From the NCBI GenBank assembly GCA_902622705.1, contig CACNQT010000004.1, positions 27,359 through 91,358 of the forward strand: a stretch of DNA of 64,000 nt, read 5' to 3'. The position numbers and the translations under genes were made by a program. This stretch comes from an uncultured Prochlorococcus sp. Lineage in GTDB: Bacteria; Cyanobacteriota; Cyanobacteriia; PCC-6307; Cyanobiaceae. Under the pieces are notes generated by a model. The model searched no databases, was not told where the DNA came from, and saw nothing but the letters and a program-made list of their open reading frames with translations. Below are positions 36,867 to 46,681 of this stretch, piece after piece (within the stretch, counting starts at the first letter, position 1; each line of letters starts with the position of its first letter).

Positions 36867-39440
36867 TTACTTTGACAAGCTGAAATCGTTTATTTCATCA
36901 AATTGAAGATAACGATAAAGTTCATCTGAATATGGATTAATTTTATTTTTAGTAATATCCTGATATTCTTCTATTTCAGGGATTTTTCCAAGTAGCGCGC
37001 AAACTGCTGCTAATTCTGCACTGCCTAAAAATACTTGCGCATTTTTGCCAAGTCTATTGTCAAAATTTCTTGTACTAGTAGAAAATACTACAGAACCTTC
37101 ATCTACTCTAGCTTGATTGCCCATACATAAAGAACAGCCTGGCAACTCTAATCTTGCACCACAATTTTCGAATATTTTATAGTAGCCCTCAGCTTTTAGA
37201 GTTTCTTCATCCATTTTTGTTGGTGGACAAATCCATAATTTAGCTTTTAAATTTTGTATACCTTCAAGAACTTTCGCAGCTGCCCTGTAATGACCAATAT
37301 TTGTCATGCAAGAACCTATAAAAACCTCGTCAATATTTGTATTTGCAACATCAGTGATTTCTTTTACATTATCTGGATCATTAGGGCAAGCAACTATAGG
37401 TTGTGTTACTTTTGCTAAATTAATTTCAATGATTTCTTCATAACTAGCGTTTGAATCTGGCTGAATTAATGATGGTTTTTTTAACCAATTTTTCATATCA
37501 TTTATTCTTCTTGCAATCGATTTTGAATCTTCATAATTGCTCTCGATCATTTTTTCTAGCAGGCAAATATTGCTTCTTAAGTATTCTTGAACAGTTTCTT
37601 GGGATAAAAGTATTGTGCTACCAGCGCATGAGCGTTCTGCAGTAGCATCAGTGAGTTCAAAAGCTTGTTCAAGTTTTAAGTTTGGTAATCCTTCAATCTC
37701 CATAATTTTCCCGTTGAATATATTTTTCTTATTTTCTTTCTCAACAGTTAAGAGTCCTTTTTTTATTGCGAAGAGAGGTATTGCATTCACTAAATCTCTA
37801 AGAGTAATTCCTGGTAATAAATCTCCCTTAAATTTAACCAGCACAGATTCCGGCATATTTAATGGCATTGATCCTATTGCAGCGGCAAAGGCAACAATGC
37901 CCGAGCCTCCAGGAAATGAAATGCCAAGAGGAAATCTTGTATGACTATCTCCACCAGTGCCAACAGTATCAGGGAGAAGCATTCTGTTAAGCCAGCTATG
38001 AATTATGCCGTCTCCAGGCTTAAGAGCTACTCCACCTCTTTGAGATATAAAATCAGGTAATTCTTTATGGGTAAGTAGATCTACTGGTTTAGGATAAGCA
38101 GCTGTATGACAAAAACTTTGCATCACTAAATCTGCAGTAAATCCTAAACAAGCTAGTTCTTTTAGTTCATCTCTAGTCATTGGCCCGGTAGTATCTTGAC
38201 TACCTACTGTGGTCATAATTGGCTCACAGGTCATTCCTGGCCTAATTCCATCTAAACCGCATGCTTTGCCTACTATTTTTTGAGCTTGAGTAAAGCCAGC
38301 ACTACTTTCGGTTGGATTTTTTGGTCTGGTAAATATTTCACTTGGTTTATAATCTAATTTGTTCCTAATTTTGTCCGTCAGAGATCTTCCAATCATAAGA
38401 TTAATTCTTCCTCCAGCTTGAATTTCATCAATAAGAGTTGATGGATACAAGTCAAATTTGCTTATTAATTCTTCAGTATTTGAATCTTTTTCTACTTTTT
38501 TAATAATACCTTGATAAGGATATATTTTAATAATATCTCCTGTTTTCATATGAGATACGTCAGCTTCTATTGGTAAAGCTCCTGAATCTTGCGCAGTATT
38601 AAAGAAAATTGGGGCTATTTTGCTACCAATTATTATTCCCCCTGTTTTTTTATTCGGAACAAAAGCGATATCTTCTCCAATATGCCAAATGAGTGAATTA
38701 ATTGCAGATTTTCTAGAACTCCCTGTTCCAACAACATCTCCAACATAAGCTATCGGTAAATTATGTTTTTTTAAATTATCAAGAATCTTTAGTCCATCAG
38801 GTTTTTTAAATTCCAACATAGCTAATGCATGCATCGGAATATCCGGGCGTGTTGTTGCATGTACAGCTGGAGATAAGTCGTCTGTGTTTGTCTCACCGTC
38901 AACTTTAAATACTAAACAAGTAATCTCTTTCTCCAGAACTTTTTTATTTTTGAACCATTCTGCATCAGCCCAACTATTTACAACCTGTTTTGCATAAATA
39001 TTATTTCGAGATAATTCATAAATTTCATTAGCTGAGTCGTAAACAAGAATAATATTTTTTAAAACTTCTGCCGCTTTTTTTGCAAGTAAACTATTTTTTC
39101 CTTTAAGTATTTCAACCAAAGAATTTACATTGTATCCCCCTATCATTGTTCCTAATATTTCAATTGCTTTTTCGGGATTAATTGATTTGCAATATTTTTC
39201 TGAATTAACTATGGCCGTAAGCCAGCTTGCTTTTACATAAGCAGCCTCATCAACCCCTGGTGGTACTCTATTTATTAGTAAATCAAGTAAATAAGATGAA
39301 TCGTAAGTACTATCTAGTTCCAATAATTCTGTAATACAATTTGTTTGCTCAGCATTTAAAGGTAAAGGAGGTATACCTTTGGTAGCTCTTTCAGCTACGT
39401 GATCTGCATAATCTTTTAGCAATGTTTCCAAATTCTTCAT
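36867..39440 (-). CDS. acnB: Aconitate hydratase B (bifunctional aconitase / 2-methylisocitrate dehydratase)
   Basis: Interconverts citrate and isocitrate with a [4Fe-4S] cluster. The 857-residue AcnB order is seen: an N-terminal HEAT-like helical domain, the swivel domain early in the chain (DVVGTGSSRKSAINSL), then the cluster-binding catalytic domains. Cluster cysteines fall in FIGSCMTNIGHYRAA and PGCSLCMGNQARV. GTGGDSHTRFPLGISFPGG is another conserved block. It lies 9 bp upstream of the CLC gene on the same strand and diverges from the DAHP synthase gene. Confidence 0.97.
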   Translation of the reverse strand: MKNLETLLKDYADHVAERATKGIPPLPLNAEQTNCITELLELDSTYDSSYLLDLLINRVPPGVDEAAYVKASWLTAIVNSEKYCKSINPEKAIEILGTMIGGYNVNSLVEILKGKNSLLAKKAAEVLKNIILVYDSANEIYELSRNNIYAKQVVNSWADAEWFKNKKVLEKEITCLVFKVDGETNTDDLSPAVHATTRPDIPMHALAMLEFKKPDGLKILDNLKKHNLPIAYVGDVVGTGSSRKSAINSLIWHIGEDIAFVPNKKTGGIIIGSKIAPIFFNTAQDSGALPIEADVSHMKTGDIIKIYPYQGIIKKVEKDSNTEELISKFDLYPSTLIDEIQAGGRINLMIGRSLTDKIRNKLDYKPSEIFTRPKNPTESSAGFTQAQKIVGKACGLDGIRPGMTCEPIMTTVGSQDTTGPMTRDELKELACLGFTADLVMQSFCHTAAYPKPVDLLTHKELPDFISQRGGVALKPGDGIIHSWLNRMLLPDTVGTGGDSHTRFPLGISFPGGSGIVAFAAAIGSMPLNMPESVLVKFKGDLLPGITLRDLVNAIPLFAIKKGLLTVEKENKKNIFNGKIMEIEGLPNLKLEQAFELTDATAERSCAGSTILLSQETVQEYLRSNICLLEKMIESNYEDSKSIARRINDMKNWLKKPSLIQPDSNASYEEIIEINLAKVTQPIVACPNDPDNVKEITDVANTNIDEVFIGSCMTNIGHYRAAAKVLEGIQNLKAKLWICPPTKMDEETLKAEGYYKIFENCGARLELPGCSLCMGNQARVDEGSVVFSTSTRNFDNRLGKNAQVFLGSAELAAVCALLGKIPEIEEYQDITKNKINPYSDELYRYLQFDEINDFSLSK

Positions 39441-39537
39441 TAGTAAGGTTTAATGCCTAATCTATTGTTATTTTTAATATTGAAAAGGAGAGTATTCATA
39501 AATGCTTTTTTAAATATTCAAATTTCTTAATTAATCA

Positions 39538-40605
39538 ATGACGACATCATCAAATAATTCAGCTTTAGAAAAGACATCAGATTTACATGTTGTTGAAACA
39601 CGTCCATTAATACCTCCAAGCAGATTACATCATGATATACCTTTAGATCACGCCTCTGCTAATACAGTATCTAAAACAAGAAGATCGATACAAAATATTT
39701 TGCATCATAATGATCAGAAGCTTTTAGTAATTGTGGGTCCATGTTCAATTCATGATCTAGAGGCGGCAAAGGAATATTCAAAATATATTCAAAATTTCCG
39801 AGAAATTTATAAAGATAAATTAGAAATAATCATGAGAGTATATTTTGAAAAACCAAGAACAACTATTGGTTGGAAGGGATTGATAAATGATCCTCATCTA
39901 GATGATTCTTATGATATTAATACTGGTTTAAGAAGGGCAAGAAGTTTGCTTTCATATTTAGCAACTCATGGCATACCTTCTGCTACAGAATTACTAGATC
40001 CAATTGTTCCTCAATACATAGCCGATTTAATAAGTTGGACAGCCATTGGTGCGCGGACTACAGAAAGTCAAACTCATAGGGAAATGGCATCAGGATTATC
40101 AATGCCTATAGGCTTTAAAAATGGGACGGATGGTTCTTTTACTACTGCAATTAATGCAATGAAATCAGCTTCTAAATCCCATCATTTCTTAGGTGTAAAT
40201 GAAAATGGAATGGCTTCTATAGTTAATACCACAGGAAATCCAGATGGACATATAGTTTTAAGGGGCGGTTCAAAAGGCCCAAATTTCGAAAGTGCTCATG
40301 TTAAAAGAATTTCAGATGAATTAAGGCAATGTAACCTTCCCAATAAAGTGATGATTGATTGTAGTCATGGAAATTCCAATAAAGACTTCCGAAAACAGTC
40401 GGAAGTGCTTAAAAATATAGCTTCTCAAATTAGTAATGGTGAAAAAAATATTTTAGGAGTTATGCTTGAAAGTCATTTAAAGGAAGGAAATCAAAAACTT
40501 TTAAAAAAAGAGGATCTCCAGTTTGGCAGAAGCATTACAGACGCATGTATAGATATAGATACAACAAAAGAACTACTCGCTATTTTATACAATTCACTTA
40601 GCTAG
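39538..40605 (+). CDS. aroG: 3-deoxy-7-phosphoheptulonate (DAHP) synthase, type I
   Basis: First enzyme of the shikimate pathway, condensing PEP and erythrose-4-phosphate. The type I-alpha signature is clear: IVGPCSIHDLEAAKEYS, RVYFEKPRTTIGWKGLINDP, ARTTESQTHREMASG, and a C-terminal metal-site CSHGNSNKD. Length 355 fits the AroG/AroF/AroH class; the feedback effector cannot be assigned. The ATG start (MTTSSNNSALEK) has no clear Shine-Dalgarno. The 3' end overlaps the convergent kinase-like gene by eight bases. Confidence 0.94.
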   Translation: MTTSSNNSALEKTSDLHVVETRPLIPPSRLHHDIPLDHASANTVSKTRRSIQNILHHNDQKLLVIVGPCSIHDLEAAKEYSKYIQNFREIYKDKLEIIMRVYFEKPRTTIGWKGLINDPHLDDSYDINTGLRRARSLLSYLATHGIPSATELLDPIVPQYIADLISWTAIGARTTESQTHREMASGLSMPIGFKNGTDGSFTTAINAMKSASKSHHFLGVNENGMASIVNTTGNPDGHIVLRGGSKGPNFESAHVKRISDELRQCNLPNKVMIDCSHGNSNKDFRKQSEVLKNIASQISNGEKNILGVMLESHLKEGNQKLLKKEDLQFGRSITDACIDIDTTKELLAILYNSLS

Positions 40606-41239
40606 TTATAAAAAAATTAAAAAATAATGCTGAAGAAATTGGAACAATGAAATTATCAATTCCTAAAACACTAAATTGTTCGAGCACAGTCGCAAAAAAA
40701 GCTATTGTAAAATAATTTAAATTTAAACTATTTTGATGGGCGTATCCTATTGAGCAAACTACTATCAAACTTGTTAAAAACATTGTCATAGTGCCAAATA
40801 AAGATTTTTTTTGTTTAAGAAAAATCCAACTCTTTGAGTTAAAGCTTTTTCCTATTAACCCAGCTAATCCATCACCAAAAGTCATTATGAAAAATCCACT
40901 AATTAATGCATCTGGATCTTTATCCCAGAAAAGATAAATCAAAATAAATAAACTTAGACAATAGAATAATGTTCCATAACTCTTTCTTTCAACATCCTCA
41001 ATTGTTGGAAATAATCTATAGTTGTAATTTATGAAAACCATAAATGAAACAATTCCTGTAAAAATTAAAGCAGAGTTTTGATTAATTTTTAAAAATTGAG
41101 CAATTGGTATTAAAGGTCCTATTCCAATATGTATTATTTTTCTGACGATTTCTCTGCTATTTTCATTATATTTTTTAAAAACTATTGATATTAAAAAAAT
41201 TGAAAATAAATATAATAAAATAACAGTAAATTTTGCCAA
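40598..41239 (-). CDS. Phytol/dolichol-kinase-like membrane protein (VTE5/SEC59 type)
   Basis: A 213-residue polytopic protein with about six hydrophobic helices. IVRKIIHIGIGPLIP near residue 33 and FGDGLAGLIGKSF followed by KSLFGTMTMF match the CTP-dependent polyprenol-kinase family (phytol kinase VTE5, dolichol kinase SEC59). In cyanobacteria such enzymes rescue phytol from chlorophyll breakdown for tocopherol or recycling; the substrate here is inferred only. It starts five bases after the sigma-factor stop and is likely co-transcribed. Confidence 0.8.
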   Translation of the reverse strand: MAKFTVILLYLFSIFLISIVFKKYNENSREIVRKIIHIGIGPLIPIAQFLKINQNSALIFTGIVSFMVFINYNYRLFPTIEDVERKSYGTLFYCLSLFILIYLFWDKDPDALISGFFIMTFGDGLAGLIGKSFNSKSWIFLKQKKSLFGTMTMFLTSLIVVCSIGYAHQNSLNLNYFTIAFFATVLEQFSVLGIDNFIVPISSALFFNFFITS

Positions 41240-41244
41240 TTTGG

Positions 41245-42264
41245 TTAAGCTGCTTTTTGATGAGTTGTCATTACTCTAAGTTTTAATATTGCTTTAGCTT
41301 CTAGTTGCCTTACTCTTTCTCGAGAAACATTAATTTGTCTTCCTATTTCTGCTAGTGTTAATGGTTCTGCACCATCTAAGCCAAATCTAAGCTTCATTAT
41401 TTTTTGTTCTCTTTCATTTAATTGAGAAAGCCAAGTTCCTAAATGTTCTTTTTGAATAGTTCTATCCATACCTTCCATAGGCTCTTCACAGTTTGGATCA
41501 GGGATGAGTTCACCAAGCGTACTTCTATCTTCTTCGCCTCTTGCGTGAGCATCTAGGGAAGCGCAAGGAGTACTTTGCGAAATCAAATCTTCTAAATCTT
41601 TCTGATCAATTCCCATTTCAGTTGCCATTTCCAATCTGGTAGGCTGTCTGCCAAATTTATGTGATAATTCTCTAGAGACTCTCCTCATTTTGGATAGTTT
41701 TTCACTTATGTGAATAGGCAAGCGGATTGTTCTTGCACTGTTATCAATAGCTCTTGTCATTCCTTGCCTAATCCACCAATAAGCATAAGTTGAGAATTTA
41801 TATCCCATAGCAGGATCAAATTTATCCACAGCTCTTTCAAGGCCAATAGCTCCTTCCTGGACAAGATCTAACAATTCAAGCCCTTGGTTTTGGTATTTTT
41901 TTGCAACGGATACCACAAGCCTTAGATTAGCAGCCATCATTCTATCTCTGGCTCTTTTGCCAATCTTAATTTGATAAAGATTTCGTTGTGTTCTATCAGT
42001 TTCAGGAATTTGTAGCAACTTTTTCATGTTCTGAACATGATGAGCTAACTCTATTTCCTCTGCTGGAGTCAAAAGAGGTACTCTTCCAATGCTACTTAAG
42101 TAATAGCCAATAGAATCTGAAGCAAGTCTGCTAGATTTTTTTTGGCCTTGTTTTGCCGTAAGACTGGATTTCGATTTGCGAGACTTGCCCGCAGTGTTTG
42201 GTAATCTTGGCTCATCAAAATTATTATCTGAAGAGCTTTTCGCAGATTCCAGAGGGATCCCCAT
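41245..42264 (-). CDS. Group 2 sigma-70 family RNA polymerase sigma factor
   Basis: The protein contains region 1.2 (SIGYYLSSIGRVPLLTPAEE), region 2 (LVQEGAIGLERAVDKFDP, YKFSTYAYWWIRQGMTRAI), region 3 and region 4 with the -35 helix-turn-helix (TLAEIGRQINVSRERVRQLE). Region 1.1 is lacking, which with the 339-residue length identifies a group 2 (RpoD-related, non-essential) factor. The N-terminal 45 residues are Ser/Lys-rich and disordered. The ATG at 42264 is preferred to the GTG at 42267 because a perfect AGGAGG lies eight bases upstream. Target genes are unknown. Confidence 0.94.
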   Translation of the reverse strand: MGIPLESAKSSSDNNFDEPRLPNTAGKSRKSKSSLTAKQGQKKSSRLASDSIGYYLSSIGRVPLLTPAEEIELAHHVQNMKKLLQIPETDRTQRNLYQIKIGKRARDRMMAANLRLVVSVAKKYQNQGLELLDLVQEGAIGLERAVDKFDPAMGYKFSTYAYWWIRQGMTRAIDNSARTIRLPIHISEKLSKMRRVSRELSHKFGRQPTRLEMATEMGIDQKDLEDLISQSTPCASLDAHARGEEDRSTLGELIPDPNCEEPMEGMDRTIQKEHLGTWLSQLNEREQKIMKLRFGLDGAEPLTLAEIGRQINVSRERVRQLEAKAILKLRVMTTHQKAA

Positions 42265-42272
42265 CACCCTGG

Positions 42273-42278
42273 CCTCCT
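42273..42278 (-). promoter_or_regulatory. Consensus Shine-Dalgarno of the sigma-factor gene
   Basis: AGGAGG on the minus strand, eight bases before the ATG. Full-length Shine-Dalgarno sequences are rare among the genes of this window, so this gene may be efficiently translated when its mRNA is made. It also decides the start codon. Confidence 0.8.
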
Positions 42279-42473
42279 AAATAATGGATTTTTTAAAAAG
42301 CTAGCACTGAAATTGAAATAAAAACTACTTTTACTTTGAAACTTTAAAGACAAAAAATTTTTTTTTAATGCTTATTTCTTGAAATCCTTTGATATGAGCG
42401 GATTTTATAAAAATAAAAAAAAATTTAAAATATTAAGTATTTTTTTTAAATGTTATAAAAATCAATATTAATT

Positions 42474-44552
42474 TTATTTTCCTATAAGGTCAATTTGTGA
42501 ACGATTATTCGATGAATCTAATTCATATTTCGAATAAGAACCATCTTCCTTCATTACCCAAGAAAAGTAATCATCTTTAATGTAGGTTTGCAAAAGCGAG
42601 TATATTTCAGATTTCAATTCATAATCCTCTATCGGAGTAACAGCTTCTATTCTTCTATCAAGATTTCTTCTCATCCAATCTGCACTCCCAATAAAAACCT
42701 CATTATCACCGTTATTACAAAACCAAAAAATTCTTGAGTGTTCAAGAAAATGGCCAATAATGCTTATGACTTTAATATTTTCACTTAAATTTTTTCTTTG
42801 GGGATATAAACAACAAATACCTCTTATTATAAGACTAATTTTTACTCCCGATTGTGAAGCTAAATAAAGAAGTTTAATTATTTCTGGGTCTACTAAAGAA
42901 TTCATTTTTGCAATTATTTCGGCTTTTTTGCCTTCCTCTGCATTTTTAATTTCTCTCTTTATCAGAAATATAAATTTCTCTCTCATCGATGAGGGAGAAA
43001 CTAATAACTTTTGATAACTTTTTTGTTTAGAAAAACCTGATAAGTAGTTAAATAACTCAAGTAAATCTGATGCAATATCAGGATCAGTTGAAAGTAATCC
43101 TAAATCTGTATAAAACTTTGAAGTATTAGAGTTATAGTTTCCTGTTCCAATATGGAAATAATTCCTTAATCTTCCTTTTTCTTTTCTCACTATTAAGGCT
43201 ATTTTTGTATGTGTTTTAAATCCTATGATTCCATATACAACATGAATTCCAGCTTGTTCAAGCTGTTTTGCCCATTGAATATTATTGTCTTCATCAAATC
43301 TTGCTTTTAGTTCAACAAGAGTCATTACTTCTTTCCCATTCTCTGCAGCTCTCATTAAAGCTGCAATAATAGGAGAATCCTTGGAAACTCGATATAAAGT
43401 AATTTTTATAGCCATTACAAGTGGATCATCAGCTGCTTTGTTTATAAATTCTTCCACTGAAGTTTTAAATAAGTCGTATGGATGATGAAGCAGAATATTT
43501 TTTTTTCTAAGTGTATTAAAAATAGAATTGAGGTTTTTGTTCGAAGGTAATTCTAAATTTTTTAATTTCGGGTGAGTTTTCCCAATGAGTAGATCTTCTT
43601 TTAAATCATCTCTATTAATTTTTGTAAGCTGATTTAAATCGTCAAGGCCTAAAAAACTTTTGCAAAAGTAAATATACTCTTTTTGTATTGAGATACTTTC
43701 AATAAGTAATTTCAGAATATTTTCTGGCATATCCGATTCAACTTCTAATCTAACCACGTCTCCACCTAATCTTCTCTTTTGCAAACTTTGTTCAACGGCT
43801 AAAAGAAGATCATCAGCTTCAAGTTCTTTTAATTCTAAATCTGCATCCCTTGTCACTCTAAAAAAAGAGTAATTTATACATTCCATCCCATTAAATAAAG
43901 TATTTATATTATTCCCAATTAAATCTTCAACACTTATAAAAAAATATGTACTTTCATTACCATCTTGAATAATTTCATTGGGAATTTGTATAAATCTATT
44001 TATATTTTTTGTTGGTATTTTTACTCTGACAAACTGATTTTTAGAATTTTCCCCATCCCTTATTAGTGCTGCCAAATTTAGACTTAAATTACTTATAAAA
44101 GGAAATGGATGTGCTGGATCAACAACTAATGGAGTTAATAAAGGGAAAATAGATGAAGTAAAGTAGTTATTGCACCAATTTTTTTGATTTTCACTTAAGT
44201 CTTTATATTTTTTTATAAGTACACTTTTTTCTCTTAATTCATTAATTAATTCATTATTTATATAGTTTTCTTGAAGATTTGTTAAGTGTTTAACTTCTTT
44301 ATTGATTTTTGTTAATTGCTCTTTAGGGCTAAGTCCATCAATACTTTTTTTTGTAATACCTGCTTCAACTTGAGCCTTTAACGAAGCTACCCTTACCATA
44401 AAAAATTCATCTAGATTATTACTAAAAATTGAACAAAATTTTACTTTATCTAGGATTTTGTATTCCTTTTCCATACCAGTTAGGAGTACTCTTTTATTGA
44501 ATTCAATCCAACTTAATTCTCTATTAATAAAAACATCAGCCTGGCTTTTCAT
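42474..44552 (-). CDS. ppk: Polyphosphate kinase 1
   Basis: Polymerises the gamma-phosphate of ATP into polyphosphate, a phosphorus store. The 692-residue length and domain order match PPK1: the N domain INRELSWIEFNKRVL, the head domain, then two phospholipase-D-like catalytic domains with FKTHTKIALIVRKEKG (autophosphorylated His) and FHIGTGNYNSNTSKFYTDLG. VFIGSADWMRRNLDRRIE near the end is also conserved. Its start overlaps the MFS stop by one base, so the two are probably coupled. Confidence 0.97.
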   Translation of the reverse strand: MKSQADVFINRELSWIEFNKRVLLTGMEKEYKILDKVKFCSIFSNNLDEFFMVRVASLKAQVEAGITKKSIDGLSPKEQLTKINKEVKHLTNLQENYINNELINELREKSVLIKKYKDLSENQKNWCNNYFTSSIFPLLTPLVVDPAHPFPFISNLSLNLAALIRDGENSKNQFVRVKIPTKNINRFIQIPNEIIQDGNESTYFFISVEDLIGNNINTLFNGMECINYSFFRVTRDADLELKELEADDLLLAVEQSLQKRRLGGDVVRLEVESDMPENILKLLIESISIQKEYIYFCKSFLGLDDLNQLTKINRDDLKEDLLIGKTHPKLKNLELPSNKNLNSIFNTLRKKNILLHHPYDLFKTSVEEFINKAADDPLVMAIKITLYRVSKDSPIIAALMRAAENGKEVMTLVELKARFDEDNNIQWAKQLEQAGIHVVYGIIGFKTHTKIALIVRKEKGRLRNYFHIGTGNYNSNTSKFYTDLGLLSTDPDIASDLLELFNYLSGFSKQKSYQKLLVSPSSMREKFIFLIKREIKNAEEGKKAEIIAKMNSLVDPEIIKLLYLASQSGVKISLIIRGICCLYPQRKNLSENIKVISIIGHFLEHSRIFWFCNNGDNEVFIGSADWMRRNLDRRIEAVTPIEDYELKSEIYSLLQTYIKDDYFSWVMKEDGSYSKYELDSSNNRSQIDLIGK

Positions 44553-45835
44553 TAAGATACTTTTGAATTTTGATTGTTAAAAGAATTATTATTTTTACCC
44601 TCTGCAATAAGGTATATCATGAAAAGCAAGATAACGGAACCAGCTATAAAAGGTGATTTAGGACCAAAACTATCATAAACCCTTCCTGCCATTGCAATAC
44701 CTAAAACCCCTCCAAGACTCTGCAGACCCTGAAGGTTACTTAGAATTGAGCCTTGTTTATCAATGTCTAATTTTTTTGATATTAGTGCTCTTAACGTGGG
44801 CGTAATTAATCCTGCCCCAACGGCTAAAAATGAAACAGCTGAGTAAATATTAATTGTCGCATTTTCTTTTGGAGCAGTTATTAAAAGGGCACACGCCACA
44901 AGAATAAAGCCTGATCCAATAAGTGTTAATCGCATTTCGCCAAATTGCTTTACCAGAGGCCCAATTAATCCTCCCTGAACGATAATTGCAATGATTCCTA
45001 CTACAACAAGAGTTCCGCTTGATGCTTTGGTAGTCCAGTTTAAAGATTCTTGGAGGAAAAATATAAGGATATTAGTCAATCCAGTAAAAGCAATAAAGTA
45101 AATAAAAAAAGCTAATGATAATTTTTTAATCTTTTCTTCTTTGAAAACTTTAAATAGAGCTTTTAAAGGGTTTTTAAAAGCAGTTTTTGAGTTATTTATT
45201 TCACTATTAGGCTTGGTTTCTGGTAAGTAAAAAAATACAAGGAGAAAATTTATTATTGGAATGATTGAGGCTATCAAAACTGGAATAATAAAATTATTAT
45301 TTGTATTTCTTGCAAAAATTACAACAAAAATATTACCTAAGAAAAAACTTAAACCAAAAGCTACACCAATAAGACCAAATGTTTTTGCTCTTTTTTCAGG
45401 GCTTGAAATATCTGCAAGAATTGTTGTTGCAGTAGCTGCAGTCCCCCCACTTAAACCGTCAATAAGTCTCGCTAAAAATAATAAAAATAACGGGATAGTG
45501 GCTATTGAATTTGACCAATTAAAAAGAACTGTAAAAGATAATATTGATATTCCAATTACTGAACCAGTAATACAAAAAAGAGTGACAGGTCTTCTTCCAT
45601 ATCTATCACTCATAAGTCCTATAAAAGGAGATGCTGTAAATTGAGCTAATTGGTAAGTGCATGATAATAAACCATATGTACTTGCTTTAGAGTCAAAAAG
45701 TAAAACAAAAGAGGGTAATATGGGTAACAGTATACTTTCACTTAAACGATCATTTAGAAGAGTGATAAACGCACTAAGGAGAGTAAATTTTTTATTTGGT
45801 TTTAATAAACTTTCTTTCACAATATTTACCTTCAT
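44552..45835 (-). CDS. Major facilitator superfamily transporter (drug-efflux-like)
   Basis: Twelve hydrophobic segments over 427 residues. The MFS loop 2-3 motif is GLMSDRYGRRPVTL, and the antiporter-type motif in TM5 is seen in FGLIGVAFGLSFFLGNIF. GGVLGIAMAGRVYDSFGPKSP near the end is typical of TetA/Bmr-like exporters. Substrate unknown. It lies upstream of and overlapping ppk, which may mean only co-transcription. It diverges from cobA across about 40 bp. Confidence 0.87.
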   Translation of the reverse strand: MKVNIVKESLLKPNKKFTLLSAFITLLNDRLSESILLPILPSFVLLFDSKASTYGLLSCTYQLAQFTASPFIGLMSDRYGRRPVTLFCITGSVIGISILSFTVLFNWSNSIATIPLFLLFLARLIDGLSGGTAATATTILADISSPEKRAKTFGLIGVAFGLSFFLGNIFVVIFARNTNNNFIIPVLIASIIPIINFLLVFFYLPETKPNSEINNSKTAFKNPLKALFKVFKEEKIKKLSLAFFIYFIAFTGLTNILIFFLQESLNWTTKASSGTLVVVGIIAIIVQGGLIGPLVKQFGEMRLTLIGSGFILVACALLITAPKENATINIYSAVSFLAVGAGLITPTLRALISKKLDIDKQGSILSNLQGLQSLGGVLGIAMAGRVYDSFGPKSPFIAGSVILLFMIYLIAEGKNNNSFNNQNSKVS

Positions 45836-45877
45836 TGCGATTAACTTTTACTACCATACTTGTTAATGGAGATTATT

Positions 45878-46681
45878 GTGCCCGGCATTGTTTATTTAGT
45901 TGGAGCAGGTCCTGGTGACCCCGAGCTTTTGACTCTTAAAGCTTTACGCCTAATAAAAAATTGTGATGCATTAGTTCATGATGCTTTAATCCCTGATGAA
46001 ATAACAAAAGAGGCAGGAAAAAATACAGAAATTTTTCATGTAGGCAAAAGAGCTGGGAAGTGTTCTGTACCTCAGGCTGAGACTAATGATCTTATTTTGA
46101 AATTAGCAAAAGAAGGCAAAAATGTTGTAAGGCTTAAAGGGGGAGATCCGTTCGTTTTTTCTAGAGGTGGCGAAGAGGTATCGATTTTAGAGAAAAATGG
46201 AATTTCAGTTGAAATCGTTCCTGGTATTACTTCTGGTATAGCTGCACCCACATATTTTGGTATTCCACTTACCCATAGAGATGCTGCGAGTTCCGTAACT
46301 TTTGTTACTGGACATGAGCGTGTAGATAAGGAAAAAAAGACAGTTAATTGGAGAGATTTAGCTAAATCATCAGATAGCTTAGTAATTTTTATGGGTATAA
46401 AAAATATTGAATTTATTGTGAAAGAGTTAATTCTAGGTGGTTTAGATAGGAGTACTAAATGTGCTGTAATTCAAGAAGCTACTTTAAAAAATCAAAAATG
46501 TTTGATAGAGAAATTAGATAATCTTCCAGATAAAATCAAAGAAAAAGAATTTTTAGCTCCATCAATTATCATTATTGGAAAAATTGTTGAATTTAAGATT
46601 AATAACAATATAACTAAATTATCTGATGTCTATTTACCAGATATTAATAAAGTTCAACTATATAATAAATCCCAAAAGTAA
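45878..46681 (+). CDS. cobA: Uroporphyrinogen-III C-methyltransferase
   Basis: Methylates uroporphyrinogen III twice with SAM to give precorrin-2, the branch point to sirohaem and cobalamin. Motifs are VYLVGAGPGDPELLTLKALR, GGDPFVFSRGGEE, GITSGIAAPTYFGIPLTHR and VIFMGIKN. It is the single-domain SUMT form, without CysG dehydrogenase/ferrochelatase. The track starts at TTG 45860; the GTG at 45878 (MPGIVYLVGAG) is preferred, with GGAG (45868-45871) six bases upstream and a family-like N-terminus (267 residues). The 3' end overlaps pabC convergently by 28 bases. Confidence 0.95.
   Translation: MPGIVYLVGAGPGDPELLTLKALRLIKNCDALVHDALIPDEITKEAGKNTEIFHVGKRAGKCSVPQAETNDLILKLAKEGKNVVRLKGGDPFVFSRGGEEVSILEKNGISVEIVPGITSGIAAPTYFGIPLTHRDAASSVTFVTGHERVDKEKKTVNWRDLAKSSDSLVIFMGIKNIEFIVKELILGGLDRSTKCAVIQEATLKNQKCLIEKLDNLPDKIKEKEFLAPSIIIIGKIVEFKINNNITKLSDVYLPDINKVQLYNKSQK

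Noticed and set aside
42279-42473. Possible small ORF or small RNA between ppk and the sigma factor
   Set aside because: Only A/T homopolymer runs and a seven-codon frame; nothing supportable.
45261-45866. Plus-strand ORFs antisense to the MFS gene
   Set aside because: Shadows of the transporter's frame; composition is unlike the real genes here.
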